Source: Bryobacterales bacterium
GTDB lineage: Bacteria; Acidobacteriota; Terriglobia; Bryobacterales; Bryobacteraceae
Assembly: GCA_003170915.1 (NCBI GenBank)
Contig: PMYB01000022.1
Span: forward strand, 1 to 37,375
Direction: 5' to 3'
DNA: 37,375 nucleotides
Shown here piece after piece: positions 1 through 12,020 of this stretch. The stretch's first letter is position 1. Every line of letters begins with the position of its first letter. The notes under the pieces were generated by a model. The model saw only the letters and a list, made by a program, of their open reading frames with translations, made no database searches and was not told the DNA's origin. The position numbers were made by a program, and so were the translations under genes.

Positions 1-747
1 GCGAAGACATCGACGTCCTCGATTATCCTTCGCTGCGCGCCAAAATCGGCTCGCTCGGTTTCACCCCCGACGCCATAGTCAATTGCGTCGCGTTCAACGA
101 CGTGGATGGAGCCGAACACCGCCCCGATCGGGCCTTCGCCCTCAATGCCGATTTCGTCGGCGAGTTGGCGGCGTGCGCCAAAGACATGCGCGTCCCGCTC
201 GTCCACTTCAGCACCAACTACGTGTTTGACGGCGCCCAGGGTCAATACGCCGAAGCCGACCCGCCGGCGCCGCTCTCCGCATACGGACGCTCCAAATTGC
301 GCGGCGAGCAAATGGCCGCGGCCAGCGGCGCCTGGTGTTACGTCGTCCGCACCGCGGTGATCTTCGGCCCCAAGGGCTCGAGCGACCTTTCCAAGAAAAG
401 CTTCGTCGACATCATGCTCGATCTGTCCGCAAAAAGGGATACGCTTCAGGTGGTTTCCGACGAGATCAACAGCCTCACGTACGCGCCCGACCTCGCGGCA
501 GGCACGCACCGTTTGCTCGGCGCCTTGCCTCTTCCGGGCATCTATCACCTCGCCAACAGCGGCGGCGCAAGCTGGTTCGACTTCGCCCAGGAGATCTTCC
601 GCATCGCCGGAAAAAACGTGACTGTGCTTCCCGTCCCCTCGTCCCATTTCCCGCGCAAGGCCGCGCGCCCGCCCAGGGCGATTCTTCTCAATACGAAACT
701 GCCGCCCCTGCGCCCATGGAAGGCCGCCCTCGCCGAGTTCCTCGGCG

Positions 748-5322
<4,575 letters not shown>

Positions 5323-5414
5323 GGTACTTGCGGCAATCGCGGCCGTTGTCCTCAGTATCGGCGGATCTCAAACTTCCTTTAGATCTGTTTGGAAACCGCC
5401 CCCCCACCCCGGCT

Positions 5415-5420
5415 TATACT
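5415..5420 (+). promoter_or_regulatory. Candidate -10 element (TATACT)
   Basis: TATACT ends 11 nt before the ATG at 5432. No Shine-Dalgarno sequence is visible in that gap, so transcription would start only about 5 nt before the start codon. A -35 box at normal spacing is not evident (TTGGAA lies 20 nt upstream). Inferred from sequence only. Confidence 0.4.
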
Positions 5421-5431
5421 TGTAATTCACC

Positions 5432-6592
5432 ATGCCCCTCTCCCGCCGCTATTTCTTCTTCGGCAGCCTCGCCCTGCCGGCCCTCGCCGCCACCAAAACG
5501 CCTGCCGAGCGGCCCAATATCCTGCTCGTCCTGGCGGATCGTCTGCCCTCCTGGATACTGGGCTGTTACGGCAACAACGAGGTTCGTACTCCCAACCTCG
5601 ACCGGCTCGCCCAGACCGGCCTGCGCTTCCTCAATCACTTCGCGTGCGCGCCGGCCCCCGCGCCAGGCCGCGCCACCCTGCTCACCGGCCGCACCCCCAT
5701 GCAGCTTGGCGACGCCGACTTCCCGCTCTCCAAGGCGCTCGAGGGCGTGGGCTACGCGTGCTCCGCCGCCGATAGCGCCGCCGCCGCCAAGTCCCTCGAC
5801 GGCCAGGCCGCCGGCAAGCCCTTCTTCCTGACCGTCGACTGTGCCCACCTGCGCCCGCCCTACGACAGCGTGCCGCGGAAGTATCGCGACCTCTATGCCA
5901 AGCTGAAGTTTGCCACCTTCAGCCAGGAGGCGCCCGCCAAGAATGCCGCCCGAGATAAGGAAATGCTGACCGACCTCGCCCTCAACCAGCGCCAGGTCGC
6001 GGCCGCCGTCACGGCGCTGGATGACGATCTGGCGGCGCTCCTTTCCAGGCTTTCCGAAAAGACCCTGCTCGACCAAACCCTGGTCGTCTTCACGTCCACC
6101 TGTGGTTCGCTGCTGGGCCGCCACGGCCTGTGGGATTCCGCGCCGGCTTCCGATCCCGCCAACATGTACGAGGAAGTAATCTCCACGCCGCTCGTGTGGA
6201 GCTGGCAGGGGCACGTGCCTCCGCAATTGACGCGGCCCGAGCTGGTGAGCGCCTACGATCTGGTGCCCACGCTCTGCGAGCTAACCGGCGCCGGCCTGCC
6301 CGCCCGCAATCTGTGCGGCCGCAGCTATCTGCCGCTTGCCACCGGGAAACCGTTGCCCAGGAAGCAGCCCTGGCGCACCACCGTCTTCAGCCACTACCAA
6401 AACACCGATATGGCACGGGACAAGCGTTACAAGCTGGTTCTGCGCGACCAGGGCAAGGGTCCCGGCGAGCTGTACGACCTCCCCGTGGACCCTCGCGAAA
6501 GAACCAACCAGTACGAGAACCCGCAGTTTCTGACCGTCCGCACTTCCCTGGCGGCCGAGCTTTCCAAGTGGAAGCAGACCTATTCGGCGTAA
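5432..6592 (+). CDS. Tat-exported sulfatase-fold protein, catalytic residues lost
   Basis: A 386-residue member of the sulfatase/alkaline phosphatase superfamily. The N-terminus has a twin-arginine signal (SRRYFFFG, then a hydrophobic stretch ending ALAA), so export by Tat is likely. Family landmarks remain: PNILLVLAD, GCYGN, TPNLDRLA, RATLLTGR, and a C-terminal LYDLPVDPRER. The active-site positions are changed. The second metal Asp of the usual DD is Arg37. The formylglycine Cys/Ser position four residues before Arg80 is Pro76. The late metal motif, usually Asp-His or Asp-Asn, reads Thr223-Cys224. It is shorter than most family members (usually 450 or more). The family requires formylglycine conversion of that Cys/Ser, so a hydrolytic role is unlikely; a binding role is possible. 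No maturase or SusCD neighbour is present. Confidence 0.85.
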   Translation: MPLSRRYFFFGSLALPALAATKTPAERPNILLVLADRLPSWILGCYGNNEVRTPNLDRLAQTGLRFLNHFACAPAPAPGRATLLTGRTPMQLGDADFPLSKALEGVGYACSAADSAAAAKSLDGQAAGKPFFLTVDCAHLRPPYDSVPRKYRDLYAKLKFATFSQEAPAKNAARDKEMLTDLALNQRQVAAAVTALDDDLAALLSRLSEKTLLDQTLVVFTSTCGSLLGRHGLWDSAPASDPANMYEEVISTPLVWSWQGHVPPQLTRPELVSAYDLVPTLCELTGAGLPARNLCGRSYLPLATGKPLPRKQPWRTTVFSHYQNTDMARDKRYKLVLRDQGKGPGELYDLPVDPRERTNQYENPQFLTVRTSLAAELSKWKQTYSA

Positions 6593-6604
6593 TGTAGGCC
6601 GACC

Positions 6605-6665
6605 ACCGCTCCCTAACGGTCGCGGCTCTGAAAGCACATCGGAGCCGCGACCGTTAGGGAGCGGT
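6605..6665. repeat. Perfect 24-bp inverted repeat, possible bidirectional terminator
   Basis: Arms at 6605-6628 and 6642-6665 are perfect reverse complements, separated by 13 nt. The arms contain CTCCCTAACGGTCGCGG and its complement. The element sits between two convergent genes (stops near 6592 and 6691), where a bidirectional terminator would be expected, but there is no T tract. The length and perfection also fit a dispersed REP/MITE-like repeat. Which of the two it is cannot be decided from one copy. Confidence 0.7.
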
Positions 6666-6690
6666 TGCGCCATCCGTTATGACGTTCTGT

Positions 6691-6912
6691 TTACTTCTTC
6701 TCGGGCGCCTTGCAGTTGGCCAGCGAGTGATCGGCATCCTTGTAGCACTTGCCGGTGTCGTTCAGGTCCTTCGCTCCCGCCTTGACGTGGCAGTATGAGC
6801 AGGACTGCTTCTCCTTCTTGGAATACTCGGGCTTGCCGTAGGTCGCCGAAGTGCAGAGCAGGAAGCCAGCCATCAGAATCGCCGCCGGAAGCGCTACTTT
6901 CATTGCGTGCAT
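6691..6912 (-). CDS. Small secreted CxxCH (cytochrome c-like) protein
   Basis: A 73-residue protein with a signal peptide (hydrophobic stretch about 5-20) and one CxxCH motif (C38-S-Y-C41-H42), the usual covalent haem c attachment site. Two further Cys (56 and 67) follow in a Lys-rich tail. I chose the ATG at 6912 because AGGAGAG (6918-6924) lies 5 nt upstream; an in-frame ATG exists further out at 6933. It would act in the periplasm as a small electron carrier if haem is attached, but no distal Met/His ligand can be assigned with confidence. No cytochrome oxidase or maturation gene is adjacent. It converges with the sulfatase-like gene across the inverted repeat at 6605-6665. Confidence 0.75.
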   Translation of the reverse strand: MHAMKVALPAAILMAGFLLCTSATYGKPEYSKKEKQSCSYCHVKAGAKDLNDTGKCYKDADHSLANCKAPEKK

Positions 6913-7004
6913 GCTATCTCTCCTAATTTTCACGCCTCAGGCGAAACCCATCCTGAGGTCTCAATATCCTCAACGCATTATAAACCATCGCGTTACAAAA
7001 TCCT

Positions 7005-7607
7005 TCACAGGTTCGCGTTGGGTTCCAGGCTGCGCCATAGGTACCAGCTCGCCACCGTGCAGTAGGGCCGCCACCGCGCCGCCAGCGCCTGCATCTCGGC
7101 CGCCTCCGGCAACTCGGCAAAACCGTACGCCTTGCGGATGGCCGCGCGGATCCCCAGGTCCCCCAGGGGCAGCACATCCGTCCGCCGCAGCGCGAAGATC
7201 AGAAACATGTGCGCCGTCCACGCGCCGATGCCCTTCACCTCCGTCAGCCGCTCGATCACCGCCTCGTCGGGCAGGTCCAATAGTTCTGCGAAATCTACCT
7301 TCCCGTCGCGCGTGTGCCGCGCCAAGTCCCGTATGTAAGCCGTCTTCTGCCCCGAGAGGCCCAGCGCGCGCATACGCCCCGGACGCAGCTTGAGAATGCT
7401 CCCGGGCGTCAGCTTACCGCCCGCCGCCTTCACCACGCGGCCGAAAATGACGCTGGCCACCCGCCCGCTGAGCTGCTGGTAGACGATCGACTTCACCAGC
7501 GTTTCGAAATCCGGATCGCGAAATTCGATACCATAGTCCCCAACGCGGTCGATAATCCCCGAAAGTACCGGGTCGGACCGCTTGAGGTGCTGAATGGCTT
7601 CCTTCAT
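7005..7607 (-). CDS. DNA-3-methyladenine glycosylase II (AlkA-type, HhH-GPD)
   Basis: A 200-residue HhH-GPD DNA glycosylase. Such enzymes excise alkylated purines (3-methyladenine and related bases) to start base-excision repair. The helix-hairpin-helix reads LTEVKGIGAWTAHMF (121-135) and is followed by the catalytic Asp in LPLGDLGI (Asp150). The length matches the compact bacterial Mag/AlkA2 group, which lacks the N-terminal domain of E. coli AlkA. No iron-sulfur Cys loop is present, which argues against the MutY and Nth families. The gene is divergent from the VWA gene at 7654, and the start ATG is only 46 bp from that gene's start. Confidence 0.9.
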   Translation of the reverse strand: MKEAIQHLKRSDPVLSGIIDRVGDYGIEFRDPDFETLVKSIVYQQLSGRVASVIFGRVVKAAGGKLTPGSILKLRPGRMRALGLSGQKTAYIRDLARHTRDGKVDFAELLDLPDEAVIERLTEVKGIGAWTAHMFLIFALRRTDVLPLGDLGIRAAIRKAYGFAELPEAAEMQALAARWRPYCTVASWYLWRSLEPNANL

Positions 7608-7641
7608 GATGAAACAATCGTGCGAGGCGATACGTCACCTC

Positions 7642-7647
7642 TATTGT
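7642..7647 (+). promoter_or_regulatory. Candidate -10 element (TATTGT)
   Basis: A TANNNT hexamer placed exactly 6 nt before the ATG at 7654, with no Shine-Dalgarno sequence in the gap. This is the spacing expected when transcription begins at the start codon. It resembles the arrangement at 27802 and 31355. Confidence 0.4.
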
Positions 7648-7653
7648 ATCCGG

Positions 7654-8637
7654 ATGCGACTACCCTTCCTGTTTGCCGTTGGCGCCGCCCTTCTGGCGCA
7701 GGCGCCGCCCCAGACCAAACCGCCCGATGAGCTGCCCTCCATCACCGTGGACGTCGATGTGGTCAGCATTCTGGCCTCCGTCCGCGACAAGCGCGGCGCC
7801 CTCGTCCCCAACCTCCAGAAGGACGATTTCACCATCCTGGAAGAGGGCAAATCCCAGTCCATCAAGTATTTCACCAAGGAAACCGACCTCCCGCTCACCA
7901 TCGGCCTCCTGGTCGACGTCAGCGGCAGCCAGAGGAACCTCATCGATATCGAGCGCAATGCCGCCTCCCAGTTCTTCTCCCAGGTCTTGCGTAAGAAGGA
8001 CGAAGCCTTCCTCATCAGCTTCGGCGAAGAAACCGAATTGCTACAAGACTACACCGGCTCCGCGCGGCTGCTGAGCCAGGGGCTCAATCAATTGCGCGAA
8101 AGTTCCGGCGTCGGCGGCATTTCTCCGGGGCCCGTGCCCACTATGGGCGATCCCCGCGGCACCGTGCTCTACGACGCCATTTACCTCGCCGCCTCCGAAA
8201 AGCTGAAAACCGAAGTCGGCCGCAAAGTCATCGTCGTCATCACCGATGGCGTGGACCAGGGCAGCCGCATGACCCGCAACCAGGCCATCGAGTCCGCCCA
8301 GAAGGCCGACGCCGTCATCTACAGCATCGACTACTACGATCCCGGCGCCTACGGCAGGTTCGGCATCGGCTTCGGCGGCGGCGGCGGAGAAGCCGAGCTG
8401 CACAAGATGTCCGATGAAACCGGCGGCCACGTCTACAGGGTGGACCGCTCCCACCCGCTCGACCAGGTCTTTCGCGAGCTCCAGGACGAAATGCGCAGCC
8501 AGTATTCCATTGGCTACACCCCCACCAACGGCCTGAAGGACGGCTCCTACCGGCATCTCGACGTCAAGCTGGCCAACAAGGACCTCAAGGCCCAGGCCCG
8601 CAAGGGCTACTACGCCGTCAAGCCGGAATCCCGCTGA
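7654..8637 (+). CDS. Secreted VWFA-related protein (acidobacterial TIGR03436 type)
   Basis: A 327-residue exported protein with a von Willebrand factor A domain, of the VWFA-related type abundant in Acidobacteria. A signal peptide (MRLPFLFAVGAALLAQ) is followed by a short beta-rich segment with ILASVRDKRGALVPNL and FTILEEGK. The VWA domain follows, with MIDAS motif D88-V-S90-G-S92 and a later ITDGVDQG. A glycine-rich loop (FGIGFGGGGGE) precedes the final helix. I chose the ATG at 7654 over the upstream in-frame ATG at 7594 because it starts the signal peptide and a TANNNT box precedes it. VWA domains with an intact MIDAS bind metal and protein ligands; the ligand is unknown. A paralogue lies at 25640-26617. 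Its end overlaps the convergent rmlD by 20 bp. Confidence 0.88.
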   Translation: MRLPFLFAVGAALLAQAPPQTKPPDELPSITVDVDVVSILASVRDKRGALVPNLQKDDFTILEEGKSQSIKYFTKETDLPLTIGLLVDVSGSQRNLIDIERNAASQFFSQVLRKKDEAFLISFGEETELLQDYTGSARLLSQGLNQLRESSGVGGISPGPVPTMGDPRGTVLYDAIYLAASEKLKTEVGRKVIVVITDGVDQGSRMTRNQAIESAQKADAVIYSIDYYDPGAYGRFGIGFGGGGGEAELHKMSDETGGHVYRVDRSHPLDQVFRELQDEMRSQYSIGYTPTNGLKDGSYRHLDVKLANKDLKAQARKGYYAVKPESR

Positions 8638-9505
8638 ACGCCCGGCTCCGCTCCGCGAAATACCCCTCCACCGCCTCCCTCACCGGCGGCATGGGCGCGA
8701 GGCCTACCCGTTCCATCTTGGCGTTCGAGAGCGCCGAATACTTCGGCCTCTTCGCCCGCGTGCGGTATTCCCGCTCGTTGGTGGCCAGCAACATCGGCTT
8801 CGATCCCGCCACCTCGAAGATGGTTCGCGCAAACTGAAACCACGAGATCGGCGCCCCGCCCCCGATGTGGAATAGGCCACTACCCCCCCGGTCCACCAGA
8901 TCGACGGTTCGCGCCGCCAGCAGCGGAGCGAACGTCGGCGACGCCACGTGGTCTTCCACCACCCGGATCGGTTGCCCCGAACCCGCCAGCCGCAGCATCA
9001 ACTCCACGAAATTGCCGCGCGCCGTAGTCAGACCCCCGGCGCCGAACAGGCCCGATGTGCGCACGATCAGCACCCGGTCCAGATACGCCTGCGCGTACAA
9101 CTCCCCCGCCAGCTTCGAAACCGCATAAGCCCCCAACGGGTGCGTGGGATCGTCTTCCGCGTACGGATGGCGCGCCAGCCCATCGAAAACGTAATCCGTC
9201 GAGAAGTGCACCAGCCGCGCATCTATCTGCCGGCACGCCAGCGCGATGTTCCGCACCGCCAGCGCATTTACCTCGAAGGCCGCTCGAGGCTCCTCCTCCG
9301 CCACGTCCACCTGGTTGTAAGCCGCTGCATTGAATACCACCTCGGCGTCGAACCCCGCAATCGCGTTCTCCACCGCCGCGATATCCGTGATATCCACTTC
9401 GTCACGGTCCCAACCCATCGCCGCGTAGTCCCGCGCTCTGAGTTCCCGGACCAATTCGACCCCCAATTGCCCGGCCGATCCCAACACCACCGCTCTTCGG
9501 TTCAT
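8618..9505 (-). CDS. rfbD: dTDP-4-dehydrorhamnose reductase
   Basis: A 295-residue extended SDR that makes the last step of dTDP-L-rhamnose synthesis, NAD(P)H-dependent reduction of dTDP-4-dehydrorhamnose. An N-terminal Rossmann motif GSAGQLG (9-15), the family signature STDYVFDG, a catalytic YAVSK (Tyr-x-x-x-Lys) and a C-terminal RPKYSALSN block are all present. The length is normal. GGAG lies 5 nt before the ATG. It is the last gene of a minus-strand run, LysR > zinc-ribbon protein > rmlD, 13 bp after the zinc-ribbon stop. The other dTDP-rhamnose genes (rmlA, rmlB, rmlC) are not in the window. Rhamnose would feed surface polysaccharide. Confidence 0.88.
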   Translation of the reverse strand: MNRRAVVLGSAGQLGVELVRELRARDYAAMGWDRDEVDITDIAAVENAIAGFDAEVVFNAAAYNQVDVAEEEPRAAFEVNALAVRNIALACRQIDARLVHFSTDYVFDGLARHPYAEDDPTHPLGAYAVSKLAGELYAQAYLDRVLIVRTSGLFGAGGLTTARGNFVELMLRLAGSGQPIRVVEDHVASPTFAPLLAARTVDLVDRGGSGLFHIGGGAPISWFQFARTIFEVAGSKPMLLATNEREYRTRAKRPKYSALSNAKMERVGLAPMPPVREAVEGYFAERSRAFSGIPA

Positions 9506-9518
9506 AGGATCTCCACCA

Positions 9519-9920
9519 TCACTGCCAGTGGTGGCCCAATGCCCACGCCACCAGCGCCAGGGCCAGCAGCACCACTACCGCCGCAATCCCGCGCTTCCGG
9601 CCGCGCGTTAACCACTCCGCCGCGCTTGACCCTGTCTGAACGCCCGGAAGCTTCCCCACGACCTTGGCGATCTCTTTCCGTCCGCGCCGGTCGGCGATCA
9701 GGATGGTCCCGGAATTTCCCCCGCTGGTGGACTTCAGCAGCCTCGTTCGCAGCCCCGGCGGGATCTCCTCCACCGTGCGGTATACCAGATCGGCGCCGCC
9801 CGCGGAGATCAGCACCGTGGATGTCTGGAACAGACCCGAGGCGCCGGCCTTGGCCTCGCCACAATGCGGACACCGGGCTTCCGCTTCGTCGAATTCTTTC
9901 CCGCAACGGCTGCAAGTCAT
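9519..9920 (-). CDS. Zinc-ribbon protein with a C-terminal TM anchor
   Basis: A 133-residue protein of no recognised family. The N-terminus has two CxxC pairs (C3/C6 and C17/C20) typical of a small zinc ribbon. A middle part of about 90 residues has no motif I recognise. A single TM helix (about 111-128) is followed by a short tail ending HHWQ, so it is probably a tail-anchored inner-membrane protein with the ribbon in the cytoplasm. Its ATG overlaps the LysR stop by 4 bp (ATGA at 9917-9920), so the two are probably translated together. The function is unknown. Confidence 0.75.
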   Translation of the reverse strand: MTCSRCGKEFDEAEARCPHCGEAKAGASGLFQTSTVLISAGGADLVYRTVEEIPPGLRTRLLKSTSGGNSGTILIADRRGRKEIAKVVGKLPGVQTGSSAAEWLTRGRKRGIAAVVVLLALALVAWALGHHWQ

Positions 9921-10819
9921 CGCCCTACCGGGGCTTCCTCTCCCATATGTTCCAGCACCACCTGGATGAATCCCAGCGCGGCCTTCGATAATGCCTTGTC
10001 CTTACGGTAGATTAGACCCAGCCGCCGGACCATCCGTTCCGGCGCCAGCGAAATCGCCCGCAGCTTCCCCGCGGCCATTTCCTCGCCGCAGTTCGACACC
10101 GCCAGGAACGTCGCCCCCAGGCCCGCCATCACGAACCGCTTCATCATCTCCGTGGAATCCAGTTCCATCGAGATCCGGATGTCGTCTTCCACCGGCTCCA
10201 GCCATTCGTTCAGCCGCGTCCGCGTCTTGCCCTGCTTGGGAAGAATCAGAAAGTGCTCCACCAGGTCCTGCGGCAATACCGATTTCTTGTCCGCCAGAGC
10301 ATGCCGCGCCGGAACAATCAGCCGGATCTCGTCGTGGTATATGTTCACCACCTGCATGCGTTTCTCTTCCACCGGCAGTTGCGTCAGGCCGAAATCCGCG
10401 GCGTTCTCCATCACCGCTTCCACTACCCGCGCTCCGTACGACCGCAGTACCTGGAGCTGCACCGCCGGGAACAACTGGCGGTATTCCGAAAAAACTTTTG
10501 GCAAAACGTAGATACAGGTGGCTTCGTTGGCCGCGATCGCCAGTTCGCCGCGCGGGCTGCTTTCCAGTTCCGCCACGGCGTCTTGCCCCCGCCGCCGCAG
10601 TTCCAGCATCTGCTCCGCATATCCCGCGAAAACCTTGCCCGCGGTGGTCAGCGAAATGCGGCTCCCGAAGCGCTCGAACAGGTCGGCTCGCAGTTCCTGT
10701 TCCAGTTGGCGCACCTGCGCGCTGATCGCCGGCTGCGTGCGGTAGCACGTCAGAGCGGCCTTGGAGAAGCTCTTTAGCCGGACAATCTCCAGAAATGTAT
10801 GAAGCTGGTCGAAGTCCAT
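9917..10819 (-). CDS. LysR-family transcriptional regulator
   Basis: A 300-residue LysR-type regulator. The N-terminal winged helix-turn-helix (about 1-60) has FLEIVRLKSFSKAA and QPAISAQVRQLE. The rest is a periplasmic-binding-protein-like effector domain (about 90-295). These proteins bind DNA as tetramers and respond to a small ligand, which cannot be predicted here. It heads a minus-strand operon with the zinc-ribbon protein (4-bp overlap) and rmlD. The gene upstream on the plus strand is the TIGR03790 gene at 10926, with 106 bp between the starts. LysR proteins often control the divergent gene, so that gene is a candidate target. Confidence 0.92.
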   Translation of the reverse strand: MDFDQLHTFLEIVRLKSFSKAALTCYRTQPAISAQVRQLEQELRADLFERFGSRISLTTAGKVFAGYAEQMLELRRRGQDAVAELESSPRGELAIAANEATCIYVLPKVFSEYRQLFPAVQLQVLRSYGARVVEAVMENAADFGLTQLPVEEKRMQVVNIYHDEIRLIVPARHALADKKSVLPQDLVEHFLILPKQGKTRTRLNEWLEPVEDDIRISMELDSTEMMKRFVMAGLGATFLAVSNCGEEMAAGKLRAISLAPERMVRRLGLIYRKDKALSKAALGFIQVVLEHMGEEAPVGR

Positions 10820-10925
10820 GAGGCGCCCTTTGGGCGCGTTCGCTTAAGTATTGTAGCAAAGGCCTCCGGGTGGTGCGCTTGCGGCCCGCCTCCTGTCGCG
10901 GATACCATCAAATACATATCAGCCG

Positions 10926-12011
10926 ATGGTCCCGCTCCTTTTTCTCCTCGCTTTGGTTCCCGGCCTTCGGGCTCAGACCGGCGACCATGTCCTACTCGTG
11001 GTGAACCGCAACGACCCCGATTCCCGCGCCATCGCCGATTACTACCGCCCCCGCCGTTCCATCCCCGTCGGCAACGTCTGTTACCTCGCCACCACTTCCG
11101 ATGAGGAAATCTCCTGGCAGATTTACGTGGAACAGATCGAGCGCCCCGTCGGCGCCTGCCTCCGCAAGGCCGGCCTTCAGGAAAAGGTGCTCTACATCGT
11201 GACCACCATGGGCGTGCCCCTCAAGGTGGATGGCTCGGGAGGGTCGCTCTTCACCTCCGAGCACTGCTCCGTCGATTCCGAGCTGGCGCTGCTCTATTCC
11301 AAGCTGCGAGGCGTCCAGTTTCCGCGCGGCGGCGGCATTCCCAACCCCTTCTTCATGAAACGCGATGAAGAGTTCCGCCATCCTCGCTTTCCCATCTACC
11401 TCGTCACCCGTCTGGCGGCCTGGGATCTCGCCGACGTCAAGGCCATGATCGACCGCGCCCTGGCTGCCCGTAACCGCGGCAAGTTTGTCATTGATCTCAG
11501 TTCGGCCAGCGACGAAGGGGGCAACACCTGGCTCCGCACCGCCGCCATTCTGCTGCCCGCCGATCGCGTCGTCATGGATGAAACTCCCCGCGTCCTTTAC
11601 GATCAGAAAGATGTGATCGGCTACGCCTCCTGGGGATCCAATGATGCCAACCGCAAGAAGCGCTGGCTGAATTTCCAGTGGTTGCCGGGAGCCATTGCGA
11701 CCGAGTTCGTTTCCACCAATGCCCGCACCCTGAAACGCCCGCCCGACGACTGGGTATTCGGCCCAGACAAGCAGAACTGGTTCGGCGGTTACAATCAGAA
11801 CCTGTCCGCCGACTATCTCCACGAAGGCGCCACGGGCTCCTCCGGCAACGTATATGAGCCTTATCTCCAAGGCTGTGCCCGCCCCGAGTACCTCCTCCCC
11901 GCCTGGTTCCAGGGCCGCAACCTGGCCGACAGCTATTATCTTTCGCTCCCCTACCTGAGTTGGCAAGGCATCGTCCTGGGCGACCCGTTGTGTTCGTTGG
12001 GGAAACCGTAG
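10926..12011 (+). CDS. TIGR03790 family secreted protein
   Basis: A 361-residue exported protein of the TIGR03790 family, found mainly in Acidobacteria; its function is unknown. A signal peptide (about 1-16, ending GLRA) is followed by the family start DHVLLVVNRNDPDSRAIADYY and later conserved blocks (YASWGSND, PGAIATEFVSTNAR, YLHEGATG, GDPLCSLGKP). No catalytic motif is known. The gene is divergent from LysR (10819) and convergent with the TIGR03437 gene, whose stop is 10 bp away. Fragments of a close homologue occur at 13970-14000 and 16091-16398, so this family has been copied and broken locally. Only this copy is full length. Confidence 0.85.
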   Translation: MVPLLFLLALVPGLRAQTGDHVLLVVNRNDPDSRAIADYYRPRRSIPVGNVCYLATTSDEEISWQIYVEQIERPVGACLRKAGLQEKVLYIVTTMGVPLKVDGSGGSLFTSEHCSVDSELALLYSKLRGVQFPRGGGIPNPFFMKRDEEFRHPRFPIYLVTRLAAWDLADVKAMIDRALAARNRGKFVIDLSSASDEGGNTWLRTAAILLPADRVVMDETPRVLYDQKDVIGYASWGSNDANRKKRWLNFQWLPGAIATEFVSTNARTLKRPPDDWVFGPDKQNWFGGYNQNLSADYLHEGATGSSGNVYEPYLQGCARPEYLLPAWFQGRNLADSYYLSLPYLSWQGIVLGDPLCSLGKP

Positions 12012-12020
12012 ACTCTGAGC

